Below, one piece after another: positions 63,435 to 64,000 of a stretch of DNA of 64,000 bases. The notes beneath the pieces were generated by a model that did no database searches, was not told where the DNA came from, and was given only the letters and a program-made list of their open reading frames with translations. Numbering within the stretch: position 1 is the stretch's first letter; each line of letters starts with the position of its first letter. Position numbers and translations under genes: made by a program. The DNA is from Thalassobius vesicularis. GTDB taxonomy: Bacteria; Pseudomonadota; Alphaproteobacteria; Rhodobacterales; Rhodobacteraceae. The stretch spans positions 1 to 64,000 of the forward strand of contig NZ_SSMD01000006.1 in assembly GCF_004799325.1 (NCBI RefSeq), written 5' to 3'.

Positions 63435-64000
63435 GCTGATATCACTGGGTGCCGCGCTGGTTTTCACTGGCGCGGCAGCCTTTGCCGATGCGGCCCCGCG
63501 CCGTATCGTGTCGATGAATCTGTGCACCGATCAGCTGGCGATGTTGCTCTCTGATCCGGATCGGATCGTCTCTTTGTCCTATCTGGCCACCGACCCGCGC
63601 AGCAGCGCCATGCACCGTGAGGCGCAGGTTTTTGCCCGCAATCAGGGTCAGGCCGAGGAGATCTACCTGCAAGAGCCAGACCTGGTTCTGGCCGGGCAAT
63701 ATACCGGCGTGGCCACCGTCAACATGCTGAAACGACTTGGAAAACGGGTCGAGGTGTTCTTGCCCGCCTACTCGCTGGAAGACGTGCGTGACGGCATCCT
63801 CCACATGGGGCAGGTGCTGGGGCACCAGGCGCGGGCCGAGGCGCTGGTCGCGCAGTTCGACGCCGATCTGGCCGCCCTGCGCGAGGACGTGCAGAACCGC
63901 CCGCTGGCCGCACTCTACTACGCAAATGGCTACACGACCGGCGATAAAACCCTGGCCGGGCAGATCCTGCTGGCCGCCGGTTTCGACAACGCCATCACCC
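63421..64000 (+). CDS. Corrinoid ABC transporter substrate-binding protein (BtuF-like), cut by the window end
   Basis: The frame starts with GTG at 63421, overlapping the btuB end by 14 bases, and runs to the window end without a stop (193 codons seen). It encodes a signal peptide ('LISLGAALVFTGAAAFADAA'), then 'PRRIVSMNLCTDQLAMLLSD', the N-terminal fold of BtuF/FepB-type periplasmic binding proteins, and 'IYLQEPDLVLAGQYTGVATV'. It would deliver cobalamin to an ABC importer whose genes should follow outside the window. Confidence 0.85.
   Translation, partial: MRISKLISLGAALVFTGAAAFADAAPRRIVSMNLCTDQLAMLLSDPDRIVSLSYLATDPRSSAMHREAQVFARNQGQAEEIYLQEPDLVLAGQYTGVATVNMLKRLGKRVEVFLPAYSLEDVRDGILHMGQVLGHQARAEALVAQFDADLAALREDVQNRPLAALYYANGYTTGDKTLAGQILLAAGFDNAIT

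Overview
The window looks like chromosomal DNA from a marine alphaproteobacterium of the Rhodobacteraceae (Roseobacter group, Ruegeria/Phaeobacter-like). This rests on high GC, on protein families and gene neighbourhoods typical of that group (a PhyR/NepR/EcfG stress locus, a PrpE-type propionyl-CoA ligase, a DmdC-like acyl-CoA dehydrogenase, bioMNY, DUF2478 next to mobA, and the small two-helix protein often mislabelled CTP synthetase in this family), and on candidate FnrL- and ScfR-like operators. Species placement is an inference from recall, not from a search. I saw no phage, insertion sequence, integrase or CRISPR array. This is dense core and near-core chromosome.

Layout. The first 90 bases are the 3' end of a 5S rRNA, closing an rRNA operon with a terminator. 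From 0.2 to 3.5 kb lie a serine hydrolase and acetoacetyl-CoA synthetase. From 3.5 to 6.9 kb is a complete general stress response locus: phyR, divergent from nepR-ecfG-histidine kinase, with two overlapping, oppositely oriented EcfG-type promoters between them. From 6.9 to 8.9 kb are molybdenum-cofactor and sulfur-carrier genes (DUF2478, mobA, tusA-like) and a cytochrome b561. From 9 to 15 kb are housekeeping and unknown genes (alpha/beta hydrolase, DUF817, SMI1/KNR4, glyA, nadK, CIA30-like). prpE follows, with an array of GCAA-type half-sites upstream, then a GFA-family protein and malic enzyme. A tight + strand operon, cdd-deoA-deoB-add-upp, covers pyrimidine and purine nucleoside salvage.

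From 24.5 to 37 kb the theme is acyl-CoA metabolism: an acyl-CoA synthetase, a gst-fadA-fadJ operon, a merR-acyl-CoA dehydrogenase (DmdC-like) operon and a second, paralogous merR. The DNA between the two merR genes is packed with TGACGT hexamers. Related sites lie upstream of gst-fadA-fadJ and upstream of another acyl-CoA synthetase at 59.2 kb, which suggests one MerR-controlled regulon. From 37 to 46 kb come a putative manganese exporter, two thioesterases with a MATE exporter, a DUF952-pyrD-arsC operon, a periplasmic 5'-nucleotidase, a cysteine hydrolase with a divergent GlxA-type regulator, a DUF1992 protein and an HMCES/YedK protein.

From 46.5 to 64 kb come the biotin ECF transporter bioMNY with a perfect 18-bp palindrome upstream, tex, fabI, tRNA-Gly(TCC), a LysE exporter with its Lrp-type regulator, a voltage-sensor potassium channel with a zinc-ribbon tail, an ABC importer of the SsuABC/TauABC class, an MsbA-like exporter, an acyl-CoA synthetase, and a cobalamin riboswitch controlling a BtuB-like receptor and the start of a BtuF-like binding protein. 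The last gene runs off the window end.

No wholly new multi-gene system is evident. The most promising leads are the shared TGACGT operator family, the GCAA array before prpE, the face-to-face EcfG promoters, the palindrome before bioMNY, and a membrane-anchored M48-like protein that has lost its zinc ligands.
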